DNA of 64,000 nt from Sclerotiophoma versabilis (taxonomy: Eukaryota > Ascomycota > Dothideomycetes > Pleosporales > Didymellaceae): the NCBI GenBank assembly GCA_012274445.1, contig JAAROD010000026.1, positions 372,001-436,000 on the forward strand, given 5' to 3'. The notes beneath the pieces were generated by a model. It was not told the origin of the DNA and did no database searches. It worked only from the letters and a program-made list of their open reading frames with translations. Numbering within the stretch: the stretch's first letter is position 1; each line of letters starts with the position of its first letter. This document shows, piece by piece, positions 50,977 to 61,058 of this stretch. Both the position numbers and the translations under genes were made by a program.

Positions 50977-52170
50977 ATGCCCGGCAAAACCTCCGACGAT
51001 GCAACTGGAGAGCTCTGCAGAAGATGCAAGGAGAATGTCTCCGTGCTTGTAGTGCGCTTAGAGCCTCTTTGCCAGTCAGTGTCCTCGTCGGAAGATGGTT
51101 CGTGCTAAAATTTATCCAGGCAATGCTTTGCTCGCTACGTACACACAAAGGCGATCAAGCGACTGGAGACCTTCCGAGTCAACTTCCACACTAGTGAAGA
51201 ACGCAAGGTGCTGCTGGCCTTATCTTTTGGCGTCTCATCAACCGCTCTGCTGCACATCCTGCATCTGCATCTCAAGACCCAGATGAGCAAGACCGGTCGC
51301 ACAGGCTTTGCTCTCAGTATAGTCGCTATTGGGAATGCCGAAGGAACGCTGCCCACGGATGATCTGATCGAGAAAGTCCGTAATCAGTATCCTGGCCATG
51401 ACTATGCAGCATTGCCACTGCACGACGTGTTCCGCCTAGTCCCTGATGATGCAGCTCTGCGACATCTGATCCCCGATCCTGTAGAGGGAGGAATCCGCGA
51501 CAACCAAGGACAATTGGCTCGTCTCATCAATTCCCTTACCTCTGCGACGGCTCGTGCAGATGTTCTATCAACACTGAAGACCAGGCTGGTCGTAGAGCAC
51601 GCAAAGTCAACAGGATGCCAGAGCATTTTGTGGGGCGACAGTACCACTACTCTCGCTGAGAAGACACTTGCCGAGACCTGCAAAGGCCGAGGTTTCTCTT
51701 TGCCGTGGCAGGTAGCGGACGGAAAGTCGCCTTTTGGTATCTACTTCCACTATCCTCTTCGCGATGTTCTCAAGAAAGAGTTGGTGTCATACATAGACCT
51801 CGCAGAATCCAGACTGGCAGCACTGGTGCATAAGCCTTCTCCTGGCGCAACACAAGCATCCACCAGTTCGAAGAATACCACCATCGACGACCTCATGAAG
51901 CAGTACTTCGAGTCTGTGGAGGAAAACTTTCCAAGTATTGTTTCGAACGTGGTACGCACCTCAGGCAAGCTCGAAGTGCCCACAGGTGCAGAGTCCGACC
52001 CACGATGCGGCCTGTGTGACATGCCTGTATCAGGCGGTCGATTTGGCATTCACGGCTGGGGTGGGTATCGACAAGACGCTGTTGAGCCATCTTCAGCGAC
52101 TGGCAAGAACATCTGCTATGGATGTACTCGATCGCTGCCTCACACCACCGCAAGCGCCAGCGGTCGCTGA
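50977..52170 (+). CDS. CTU2: Cytoplasmic tRNA 2-thiolation protein 2
   Basis: Two exons: 50,977-51,074 and 51,120-52,170, 382 aa. The 45-bp intron (GTCAGT...CCAG) is supported because removing it joins EPLCQ to QCFARYVHTKAIKRLETFRVNF and restores the family sequence. The N-terminal zinc motif is Cys14-x2-Cys17 and Cys32-x2-Cys35. The ATP-binding-fold segment LLALSFGVSSTALLHIL lacks the PP-loop Ser-Gly-Gly, as expected of the CTU2/NCS2 partner. C-terminal CGLC and CYGC pairs follow. With CTU1/NCS6 it thiolates U34 of tRNA Lys, Glu and Gln in the cytosol, using sulfur passed on by URM1. Confidence 0.9.
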
Positions 52171-52546
52171 GACCCTACGGCAACCAAGATATCCATTGCA
52201 GATGTATCCGCAGTCAATCCTTTATTTGCGAACATATGCACCTCTGAATGCAAGATCTCGGGACCTAGCTCGAAATCGGTTTTTGCACTTCACCAAACGT
52301 CTGTGCTTTTTTGCACTCCAGCGCCGTGTTGCGCCGAGTGCTCCCACCAAGACGAGCAAGAGTGTATCTCTTGAACGGAGATAGTTTGCCCGTCGGCAAC
52401 AATTTGTTCAAACGGACCAAAATCCAGCAGGGAACTATGCTTACAAGCGGAGCGACCATTCTCAACGTCCCATTGCCAGACTGTTTGCAGTGTACTTATC
52501 ACCGAACATCAAGCGCTCCTGCAACACTGTAGCCTCCACCACCAAA
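52171..52546. other. Intergenic, no feature seen
   Basis: 376 bp between the CTU2 stop and the dehydrogenase remnant. Short open frames on both strands look random. It should contain the CTU2 3' UTR. Confidence 0.5.
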
Positions 52547-53646
52547 ATGGCAACTGACACCACAGTGTCCTTCGATCCGACTGCAGACATCCCATCGTTG
52601 GCAAGGAAGGTAATTCTAGTCACTGGAGGCGCGCATCGATCAGCCCATCAAGGAGCATTCGTCTAAGATCAACAGGCACTGCAGGCCTAGGCGCAGAGTC
52701 AGCCAAAGCCTTCGCAGCCCACTTACCTGAACACATATATTTCACTGGACGCAACACTTCTGCTGCGAAAAGCCTCATAGTCGACATTCAATCGAAATAC
52801 CCTGCTGTCGCCCTCTCTTTCATCGAGCACGATCTCTCACCCAGCACGATCTCTCATCCAGCACGATCTCTCATCCAGCACGATCTCTCATCCGTGCAAT
52901 CAGTTGTCCAAAGCATAAAGAAGAACTTCAAACATGACCCTTTGGACATACTTCTTCTCAATGCCGGCATAATTGCCAAACCACCTGCCCTAAGTGTCGA
53001 TAGCTACGAGATTCAGTTTGCGACCAATCATCTCACACATGCAATGCTCACGAAACGAGTTCTTCCTTTCCTTCTGAATGCAACGAAAAGATCTGGTGCA
53101 GACGTCTATGTAGTTACCACCTTATCCGAGTGCCATGAGCTGCACTGCTTGATCAAACAGTGGCATTGCATTCGACGAAATATGGAAGGGCCGTACGATG
53201 AGCCGCACGATCCTCGTACCATGGGCAAGATACGGACAGTCGAATTCAGCAAACATCCTGTTCGCGGCAGAGTTGGGACCTCGATATCCGGAAATCATGT
53301 CGGTTTCTGTACATCCAGGAGTGGTCAAAACGTCAATGTTGGATGGTTTGCACGGGTTCAATAGGGTTTTCAACGATATTTGAATGTGGTTCAACAACAT
53401 CACACCGGTGGAGCCTCATGAGGGAGCGTGGAATCAGCTGTGGTGTGCTGCTGGTGCCAATACGGAGCAGTTGGTGAACGGAGGTTTTTACAAGCCGGTG
53501 GGGTAAATTTCACAGAGAGATCAACCCCTCTTGCGAGAAGCAAGCAATTGGCTAAAAGACTATGGGGTTGGACTGCTGAGACCCTTGCGAGGTTCGACGA
53601 CGATTTGCGCAGATGGCGCAGCTATATTACTCGACAACACACGTAG
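52547..53646 (+). pseudogene. Short-chain dehydrogenase/reductase, broken
   Basis: A classical SDR can be followed across frames. It has MATDTT...KVILVTGG, then (after a 47-bp intron, 52,629-52,675) TAGLGAESAKAF completing the Gly-rich NAD(P) motif. Further on come LLLNAG, a Ser/Thr strand (VYVVTT), YGQSN where YxxxK is expected, and VHPGVVKT. The intron has GC instead of GT at its 5' end. Breaks: a frameshift near 53,150, a TGA ending the frame at about 53,383, a TAA near 53,505 and another frameshift near 53,545, after which KQLAKRLWGWTAETLARF still reads as the family's C-terminus. The catalytic Lys is Asn. A 17-bp repeat adds 17 residues at 52,828-52,892. Confidence 0.85.
52828..52892 (+). 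repeat. 17-bp minisatellite, about four copies, inside the SDR remnant
   Basis: CACGATCTCTCATCCAG starts at 52,828 (one C variant), 52,845, 52,862 and 52,879 (last copy 14-15 bp). Three extra copies add 51 bp, so the frame is kept across the expansion. Confidence 0.95.
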
Positions 53647-53786
53647 CTTACGGCTTACATTGTACCCCTTCCTGCTTTCACGAAACATGTGAAGTCCCTG
53701 CCTCATGAGCAGGAAGTCTTGCCCCACAATACCACAGAACAATTTAAATGGCAGCTTTTGACCGAATGAGCTCCTCGCCGCGAGCC

Positions 53787-54293
53787 CTATGGACCTTTTA
53801 CCAGATATGTATGCTGGGATATGTTAATCGTCGTAATCTCATGAAACACTTTGCTCAGGCCAATGCTCGCTATGAACCTGTTGGCATAGGTTGTTGCAAC
53901 GATTGTAAGCACTGCTATAACGGATTCGATTATACCAGAAGCCTGATTAGGATCTTTAGGATGACAGTCAATGACATGTGTCAAAATCGTTGTGCTTACG
54001 AACAGTAGGGTAAAAGATTGGATCGACATGAACGCCACAAGTTGCTATACGGAATTACCGCGCTGGCCACTGTTGCTGAAGCCAAGAAACTCGATTATCG
54101 CGAAGATGACCGCAGGTAGCATGAGCGTGAGGCGGAGCTCGGGCTTGAAAAGGCTGTTTTTTCTAAGCGCCATAAAATTTGCTACAAAATTGGCAGTCCA
54201 GCCAGATGACGATGAGCCAATGTGGCCGACAACTAGCAGAGGGAGATTGGTAAGTCCAATCTGCGCTGGGCCAAGAGAATAAGGCTGTTTCAT
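53787..54293 (-). pseudogene. MFS transporter C-terminal remnant
   Basis: Two minus-strand segments in one frame, separated by a TAG at 54,045-54,047. The first reads YSLGPAQIGLTNLPLLVVG and LTLMLPAVIFAIIEFLGF. The second reads FMSIQSFTLLFVSTTILTHVIDCHPKD and ATTYANRFIASIGLSKVF. These are the last transmembrane helices of a fungal major facilitator of the drug/sugar transporter kind, a membrane exporter or importer of unknown substrate. Near 53,830 the end (an aromatic P-A-Y-I-x-G-K-R motif) has slipped into another frame. No N-terminal half is present upstream, so at least half of the gene is lost. Confidence 0.75.
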
Positions 54294-54715
54294 TCCCTCT
54301 CTGTCACCACCGCATCAGGCACTTGATCCACCACACATTCATTTTGAATTCTTCCTTCTTCGTCATGATGTGACTACACCTGGGTAGACCGGACTTTCGC
54401 TCCTGCCGAACGGCTAGTATTGCAGCCCCACTGTGCCAAAGCTAACCATAAGTCGCTGTTGCTGCAAGCACAGGAAGGTGTAGATGCAAATGGTCAATGC
54501 TCTCTGTTTGAATGGCGTTTTGCTGTCGAGGACTATGTACTAACTTCCTAGCGACTTACGTATACCAGATCAGGATGAATAGCTCTTGGCGATGAGGGAC
54601 TGCCTGATCTGGCAACTGCGAGGTGCAGTCTGTTTAAAACATACTTGCTGGGTAAGATCCAAACGAGCATCTACAACGCTTCCTATACACCATCTCCAAC
54701 ACTTCTATCATAGGT
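54294..54715. other. Intergenic, no feature seen
   Basis: 422 bp between the oppositely oriented MFS remnant and hydrolase remnant. No coding similarity or clear site seen. Confidence 0.45.
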
Positions 54716-55744
54716 TTGCGGCAGCCATTTTCGGTAATAGTTCATCCATTCATATCTCCAACGGCCTCTAATGCTTATTCGTGCGCTTACGAGCGCGGCA
54801 ATACTGCGTCTCGCAATGCTCTTGTCTACATTGGAGGCCTTACAAGCGGACCACACACAGCTGTAGACCTCCCGCAAACGATATTATTGGCTATCGATGA
54901 CGCGGGGCTGGGATATTCAATTTGGGAATTTCGCATACGCAGCTCGTACACTGGATGGGGCCACTCAAGTCTCGCGGACGACGTTGAGGATATCGCTGCG
55001 CTAGTCAAACATCTGATGAGTTTGGGCAAAAAGAGGATAGTGCTGTTGGTCTCCTCGACAGGTAAGATCCGCCTGCAGCAGAAGTTACGTCCAACTTTTG
55101 GACATATACTGAGACTGTCTCTAGCCTTCAAGCAAATATGACTGACTGAGATGTGTAGGCTGTCAGGACTGCATGGAGTATATGAATGTGTTCGAAAATG
55201 GTGCTCTCGAAGTCGACGCGTACATATTGCAAGCACCTACCTCTGATCAAAGGATAGCGGGCATGTTGATGTCGCCTGACTTCTACTGTCGTACACTCGA
55301 TTGGAGCAGAGATCAAATTGCTCAAGGTAATAAAGATAGTATCATGCCAAAGAATCTAGTCCCCCACGTCTCTCCTCGCCGATATCAGCATACCGCTGGC
55401 ACTCACTGATAGCGAAAGGGTATGTTTATAGTAAACAAAATTTAGGTTCTGACTGACAACAAACAGCGGTGGATGACGACTACTTTTCTAATGACCTTGA
55501 CGATGCCAGGTTGGCTGCGACATTCGGCAGAATCAACAGACCGACTCTGATCATGCCATCCGAGAATGATGAGATGATGCCGCTCACATTCCCCAAAAAA
55601 GAACTGCTTCAGAGGTGGTTTCAGGCATCAACAGCTGGCCTGCTGAGCCACCTATCGGGTATTTTGCCAGAGGAAGACCATACTGTATCTGCGGTTGAGT
55701 CGCAGCGATGGTTTTCTGAGCGTGTAGTGCTGTTCTTGAGATAA
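54716..55744 (+). pseudogene. DUF1749 alpha/beta-hydrolase, disrupted
   Basis: Exon 1 (54,716-55,061) reads NALVYIGGLTSGPHT, SSYTGWGHSSLADDVEDIAALVKHLMSLGKKRIVLL and SSTG. After a 97-bp GTAAGA...TAG intron comes GCQDCMEYM (nucleophile Ser in the S-T-G-C-Q-D box) and AYILQAPTSD. A 47-bp intron (GTATGT...CAG, 55,420-55,466) leads to exon 3 with DDDYFSNDLDD, RPTLIMPSENDE (acid) and EEDHTVS (His). The three exons together keep frame. However, TGA TAG stand in frame at 55,407-55,412, and the conserved Y-R-W-H-S-L segment sits there in another frame. That points to two small indels in exon 2. The family is of unknown, probably esterase-like, function. A sequencing error is possible. Confidence 0.65.
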
Positions 55745-56590
55745 CTGGACGGCGTATGTTCAAAAACCTCTCAATAACCTTCAGGTCGGCCTTTGCGTAA
55801 GCACTATGGGAGCGGTAGCAGGGAATTTGCAGCGGCTATCGAGGCGAACCGATGGAGGGCTTGGACAGAAGCGTGTGGTATCTGAGGAAAAAGCTTGGGA
55901 GCGGCCGAGATTGTGCGTTGAATAAAACGTCGCGTAACCACCGAAAATCGACCGCGTTTCAAGGCTGCACGATAGACTACTTTCCACCGATGCCAAGCTA
56001 TATACGTGTGTGTAGATATGCACACAAACGTCTTTCTTCAGTTTACCGATATTCATCCCAATTATACCCCAAATTGTATGACCATACACAACTCATCCCC
56101 CTGCCTTAGGTAGCTCGTACAAGCCGCGCTGGCACAAACAACTATCCTTAGCAACCGCTTGTTAGAACACACCAGATATTCGCAGTATTTGTCCCACTTC
56201 GTATTCTTTCGCCTTTTCCTCTCGGCAGTAAGCACACAACTTTGTCTCAGCCTTTGTCGTTGCATTAAGCATTGGCGAAGATTGTCCTTGTCTTTCTTTT
56301 TTTCATCCTTTGCCTACACATTGTCATCACTGTATGCTTCTTGGTGAGATGCTACGTGTAGAGAGTATCGTTTGTTTGACACTACACAACGCCTCAGCCA
56401 TAATATGTGTTCATATAGTGCCTGTCTGCGAAGCGTAACATGAGAACGTTCTTTCGGTCTTGTCAGTTTTGACCATTTTCCACGTCCTAATAGCTTGCCT
56501 TCAAGTTCTTTCGTAACAGACGCGATACTTTGCACGACTGTTCTTCGAGAAGCAGAACCAAGTCTCGCCAGCACCGCAAACTCAAAGATT
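55745..56590. other. Intergenic, no gene supported
   Basis: 846 bp with only short random open frames on both strands and pyrimidine-rich tracts (for example 56,200-56,330). It may carry the promoter of the small ORF at 56,591. Confidence 0.45.
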
Positions 56591-56863
56591 ATGTGCGGCA
56601 TGCAAGCAACTCGATACACAACTTGTGGCTGCGTTAAGAACTTTACTTCCAAAAGCATCGTACGCTGTAGCTATTACCAACAGCAAATGCGGAACAAGTG
56701 CAACGGACACCTTGACTTAATCCAGATAGTCGCGCACGAAGGTGGCACATGTGGGAGACACCTGGAGATGGGCGAGCAATCATCACCGGGAGGTCTGATA
56801 AGGCAGGGAAGCGGATGGAGAGACGTAGGGCCCCGGGCTTGGAAAAGATGCCTTGGAAGCTAG
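56591..56863 (+). CDS. Small Cys-rich protein, hypothetical
   Basis: 90 aa from ATG at 56,591: MCGMQATRYTTCGCVKN, then IVRCS, NKCNGH and GGTCGRH. The layout (Met-Cys-Gly start, Y-x-x-C-G-C, later paired Cys and Cys-Gly-His/Arg) recalls small fungal proteins with an MC...CGH pattern, from memory only. There is no signal peptide. Residues after about 60 lose this character, so the true 3' end may involve an intron. An in-frame upstream Met at 56,495 exists but adds unconvincing sequence. I do not know a function. It could be chance. Confidence 0.35.
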   Translation: MCGMQATRYTTCGCVKNFTSKSIVRCSYYQQQMRNKCNGHLDLIQIVAHEGGTCGRHLEMGEQSSPGGLIRQGSGWRDVGPRAWKRCLGS

Positions 56864-57852
56864 AAGTGCGAATGGCGTTAGCCAGGAAGGTCGATGCTTA
56901 CGCAACAGCTACTGCCGCCGGTAGACGCAGTGGAGAAGGCATACCGGCGACGTAGGATGTTGTGCAAAAGGAAACCAGGGTTCAGGAAGCAATTATCTGG
57001 GCTGGCCGTGACGGAGCCATAAAGAGCAGATTATGGTCTTCTTTGCTCGTGAGGAAGCAGTAGTTGTCCATCTGGATAAGAGCTGGTGGCCGGCCGCAGT
57101 GCCAATATAGACTACAGTTAGTGAAAGCAACATCGTGAGTAGTGCTCTTCAGGATGCACCATCCACGAAAGTTCTGCACATAACTACCTGACTCGGGTTC
57201 TAAGTTATCAGCATCCACGATACACAGAAACGCATCAGATAGACGAACCTAGTCATACAACAAAACTCACCACAACAATCTATACAAAACGAGCCGAATG
57301 CTACGAGTGATATATCCGCCTGTCCGTAATAGCAACCATAGCCGATTCAGTTGTAACCTATATGGTCCGGGTCTTGATGCACAACAATGTGCTACTTACA
57401 ATTCAACAAGGTCAACCGGGGGAACGGTCTATGTCCAGGCCGCAGAGAAGCACGTAAGTAGGAAAGGCTCAGAAGCTCGCCATGACAGACGAGTAAGTTG
57501 AATGATAAATGCTGACGGAGGAGGCACTGAATGGCAGGAGGCTCAACCAGCCAAACGTTGACTTTTCAGGATTTTGGCCTAGCACTACAATAAAATTGAC
57601 TTCCTACGCTTTTAACAACGAGTCTTCTCACCAGGAAAGCGAAATTGAGGAACGGCACCTCGCGGTGTTTTACGGTGACCTGCAGCTCCATTACCGCTGG
57701 GGTCTTGCCGCGGTGCTGAGCATTGTGACCAATCCAAATCATGATGACGTCAAACCCGGACCATAATTATCAACTGAGCTTTTCGAATCCGAAGCTTATG
57801 AATACAACAACGAAATCTCTTAACCTTTATCGTTGAATTAGAAAGAACATCC
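56864..57852. other. Intergenic with the OBAP-like gene promoter
   Basis: 989 bp without a supportable gene. The last 130 bp hold a CCAAT box (57,729-57,733) and a TGACGTCA palindrome (57,745-57,752). Confidence 0.5.
57729..57752. promoter_or_regulatory. CCAAT box and CRE (TGACGTCA) upstream of the OBAP-like gene
   Basis: CCAAT at 57,729-57,733 and the perfect 8-bp CRE palindrome at 57,745-57,752, about 100 bp before the start codon at 57,853. Fungal CCAAT sites bind the Hap/CBC complex; CRE sites bind Atf1/CreA-type bZIP factors in stress responses. Binding here is inferred from sequence and position only. Confidence 0.5.
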
Positions 57853-58692
57853 ATGTCAGACGAAGCCTGCCACAACATGGATTCGCTTCCAATTACTAAC
57901 AAAGCAGCTGGCGAGCCCGAGAGCATGCTGAACAAGACTCTAGAGACCGGAGCAGCTGCCATTCAAGTAACACTAGTCGCTGCTATTGTTGCCGATTTGA
58001 CGCTAAACTAAGGTAGAACTTCGAGCCTGTGCAAAGGATCTGCGCGCATCTGAACGCTTTCCACGCATACGCACACGACCCTAAGCGAGATGCCGTCGAG
58101 GCAAACCACTACTGCGCACATCTGAACGATGATGTGAGACAGTGTATCTTGTACGATTCGCCTGTGCAACCTGCTCGAATTATCGGTATTGGTGGGTCTT
58201 CTGAAATCTTGCTTATTATTGCCTTACAACTTGTCCGACTCATCCTTGCTGACGTACAGTACAGAGTACATGATCAAGCCGCATCTTTACGAGTCTTTGG
58301 GTGAAGAAGAGCAGAAGTTGTGGCATTCGCATGTGTTTGAGGTCAAATCCGGAATGTTGATCATGCCGAAGCCCAAATCCGTTCCAGAAGCTGCTTGGGA
58401 GCTCGCTGAGAACAAGGAAATGGAGGAAGTTGTTCATCTTTACGGCAAGATCTACCACCTTTGGCAGACTGATAGAGGGGACAAACTACCACTTGGCCCA
58501 CCACAGCTTATGACAAGCTATACGTCAGCTGACCAAATGCCAAACTTCGAAAAGGTCATCGAGGACCGAGATAAGCGATTTGGGACGGACCATACGCGCA
58601 AGAAGGAATCGCGCGAGTATATTCAAGTTCCAGACATCCACCCAAATGCTGATGCCACTTGGGCAAAGGGGGGCCTCGGGCACAGCGAGTAA
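57853..58692 (+). CDS. DUF1264 / oil body-associated protein-like (OBAP)
   Basis: Three exons: 57,853-57,966, 58,017-58,191 and 58,265-58,692, giving 238 aa. The 50-bp intron has GTAACA, branch GCTAAAC and TAG. The 73-bp intron has GTGGGT, branch GCTGAC and CAG. Phases agree and the joined product reads through the family blocks. These are GAAAIQ-NFEPVQRICAHLNAFHAYAHDP, EANHYCAHLNDDVRQCILYDS, GI-EYMIKPHLYESL, LWHSHVFEVKSGMLIMPKP and YGKIYHLWQTDRGDKLPLGPPQLM. Plant members sit on lipid bodies; in fungi the role is unknown. The gene is intact and usual in length. It converges with the NOPCHAP1-like gene, leaving 82 bp between the stops. Confidence 0.88.
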
Positions 58693-58774
58693 AAGGAGCG
58701 GTAGTTGGCACCGCGTTTTCGCTGGCGAGCAATGCAGATTCTGTAGTCGACGAACGAACACGATGACTGCCTGA

Positions 58775-59527
58775 TCAACCTTGCTTTTCGTTGACTTCTT
58801 GTATGCCAGCTGGCTCCTTCGTCTTGTCTTGACCCATGAGCTTGTTGAGCACATCCTTCTCCTTTGTGGTGTCATCGTCCTCATCGCTCGTCTCGCTATC
58901 TCTGCTGCTCTCTGAGGTGTTGTCTGCGTCTTTCATTTTCAATACACCAAGACCAAGATTCTAGGTTGTAGTTAGTACTTGTCAGCTGTACTCAAGCAAA
59001 GGCTTTGCTCGTACCATCTCAATATACTGCTCATTTTCTTCTTCGTCGACAGCATCGATTTCGCGTTTCTTGAGAGTTCCTTGCCTGCGCTCCGCCTCGA
59101 GCTCTTCGTTTGCCGCCTTCAATTGGGGCAAGAAGTCTTTCAGGAAAGTTCTGATGTCTGTTCCGAGCTCATCTTCGTCCAGTTTATATGTAGGTTTTTG
59201 TCCTCTGTTCGCCCTCAAGTTTACGACCTCTGGCTCTTTTGGCGCCTTGAGGTCCATCTTGGTACTCTCTTCGTCTTCGTCGCTGGAGCTCAAGTCGCTG
59301 GGCTCTTCGCTGGACTCAGAAAGCTCGCTACTCTCGTCGCCTGAGTTCAAGTTGCTGGGATTGGCGGATTCTGCAGGCGCACTCGAAGTTTTGACCGTAA
59401 AATCTGACTTGCTGGAAGCAGACGGCTCAGAGCAGTTTTCGGCAGAAGTTTTCGTGCGCTTACGACGGTGAGCGAGCTGCCGGGCAGCAGGGGAGGTCAT
59501 TGCCGCAGCGGTCGTGAGACTGGACAA
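58775..59527 (-). CDS. NOPCHAP1-like (DUF4598) protein
   Basis: Two exons: 59,527-59,015 and 58,960-58,775, 232 aa. The 54-bp intron has GTACGA, a perfect TACTAAC branch site and TAG. Splicing joins EQYIEM to NLGLGVLKMKDAD, the conserved block. The helical core DELGTDIRTFLKDFLPQLKAANEELEAERRQGTL (about 117-151) is followed by an acidic, Ser-rich tail. The N-terminal half is low complexity with many Ser/Glu/Asp. The human relative NOPCHAP1 links the R2TP chaperone to NOP58 in box C/D snoRNP assembly; the same role is inferred here. Met10 is an alternative start. TGACGTCG (minus strand) lies about 160 bp upstream. Confidence 0.8.
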
Positions 59528-61058
59528 TAAGTGTACGGGGAGTAGAGTGGTTATGCGGAGGTGGTGGTTCCCGAAGTGTCTCGGGCTTTGGTGGTAGATA
59601 GATCGCAGGACTCGTCAAATTTGCGGAAGCGGGCGAATTAACGCCGCGGGGGTCTCAGGTGCGAGTCAGAAGTCGGACGCAACCCACGACGTCACATGAG
59701 AAGAGCGTTCTTCAGCACATGAAATGCAGAGCTTATGAATCGTAGCCAGCATCTTCAACGTTCGATAAATGGGATCCAAGATGTCTGACAGGCCCAATGA
59801 GCGGCCCGCAGCCGTCATGGTCCCCACCAAGGTCGACGCCATTGGTGGTAGCGGTTGGCCTGCGCCTTTCGGCGGGCCTCAGGCGCGGCCTCTTGTTGGT
59901 GTCAGCAGGGGTCGTGAAACGGCGCCCTGAAACGCCAGAACGGGCGGCTGCAGCTCCCGCTGCTGACTTGTTCACTGGACAGATACCCTTAAAAGAGTGC
60001 AGCTGGCCAAGTCTCACCGCACCTCACTTTCTTCATTGACGTGCTGCCAACTTTCTTCTTCCTCAACCCCTCGAGAGTCCAGGTGCCCTTCGCTGTGCTA
60101 CTTCACGACGTTCTGCGGGGTATACGAGTCGTCAACAAGACTGTGACAGAGGGCAACAACGGGATTACTCACCACTTCGGTACGTATGCACTCGACTGCA
60201 GGAATGTCTCTTGTCTTGGTCTTGTTGTTCTTTTCAAGCTCGTTTGTTTGAATTCATTGTCAAGGCAGTAGTTCCTGAAAACTCAGCTTGAGCTTGCCCA
60301 CCAAACGCCTTCAAATCTCCCCCATTATCGACCCTTGGCATCCAAACGGTCACTTGGAAACATAAGGCAACATGCACATGTCTCGAAACATAGTGATCCA
60401 TGTTCTCAGGTCCCAACTTGGTTTGCCACCGTCGCTTTGGAAGATCGACGTGAACGTTTGATACGTTGCCCTTCACCTACCGCTACCATTCGCCTTCACC
60501 AACGCCACACCTAGCGTCCCGCAAAACGCGGTTATCAACAGCTAGTCCTGCTATTATAGGTGCTAATTATGTCTACCGCGCAAAATTTAGGGACTGCGAC
60601 GTCCATACGTTTTGCCTAGGCTCACCTCTCCCCTCCTCGTATTCTCTTCCACTATCTGTCTTCTTCTGTCACTACATCACCGTAATTTTTTTCACAGCTT
60701 CTTCTTTGGTCATGAAAATTCTTTGATATAGCCGAAGCCGCTCTCCTGGTTTGCATGTTCAGAGTATCTGTAGCACATAACGCTAACTTTGACAAGCCTC
60801 CCCAACTCGACTTCTCGACCAACAAGTCCAAGCTGGAAACCACGGATGGTTTACAACAAGTTCTTAATCTTCTGAGATCCTGCGTTTCCTGGCGCATTAC
60901 AACTGCACACTCACACGCTCGACCCACCGAGACTACCAGTGATCTCAAGAACGAGTTTGCTATTGCCAACTGCAAACGAATTTTCACAGCCCATTCGGCC
61001 GCGAATTAGCTCCAAATCATAGCTCTCAACGCCTTGCAACTTACCTTCCACTCCTACG
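59528..61058. other. Long intergenic/5' leader region
   Basis: 1,531 bp between two divergent genes. A 53-codon frame at 59,769-59,930 (begins MGSKMSDRPNERPAAVM) and a short frame around 60,080-60,180 are too weak to call. The part at about 60,600-60,690 is strongly C/T-rich, which in fungi often lies near transcription starts and would suit the cap-binding gene. Confidence 0.45.

Noticed and set aside
50569..51108. Open frame of 179 codons running through the CTU2 start
   Set aside because: Only its last part is in the CTU2 exon 1 frame; the upstream part overlaps the PTM1-like gene and its promoter and looks random. The ATG at 50,977 fits the family.
57509..57766. 85-codon plus-strand frame before the OBAP-like gene
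   Set aside because: No family character, and it covers the CCAAT/CRE promoter elements.
59733..60039. Overlapping frames on both strands upstream of the eIF4E-like gene
   Set aside because: GC-rich sequence opens frames on both strands by chance; no motif and no splice partner that extends them.
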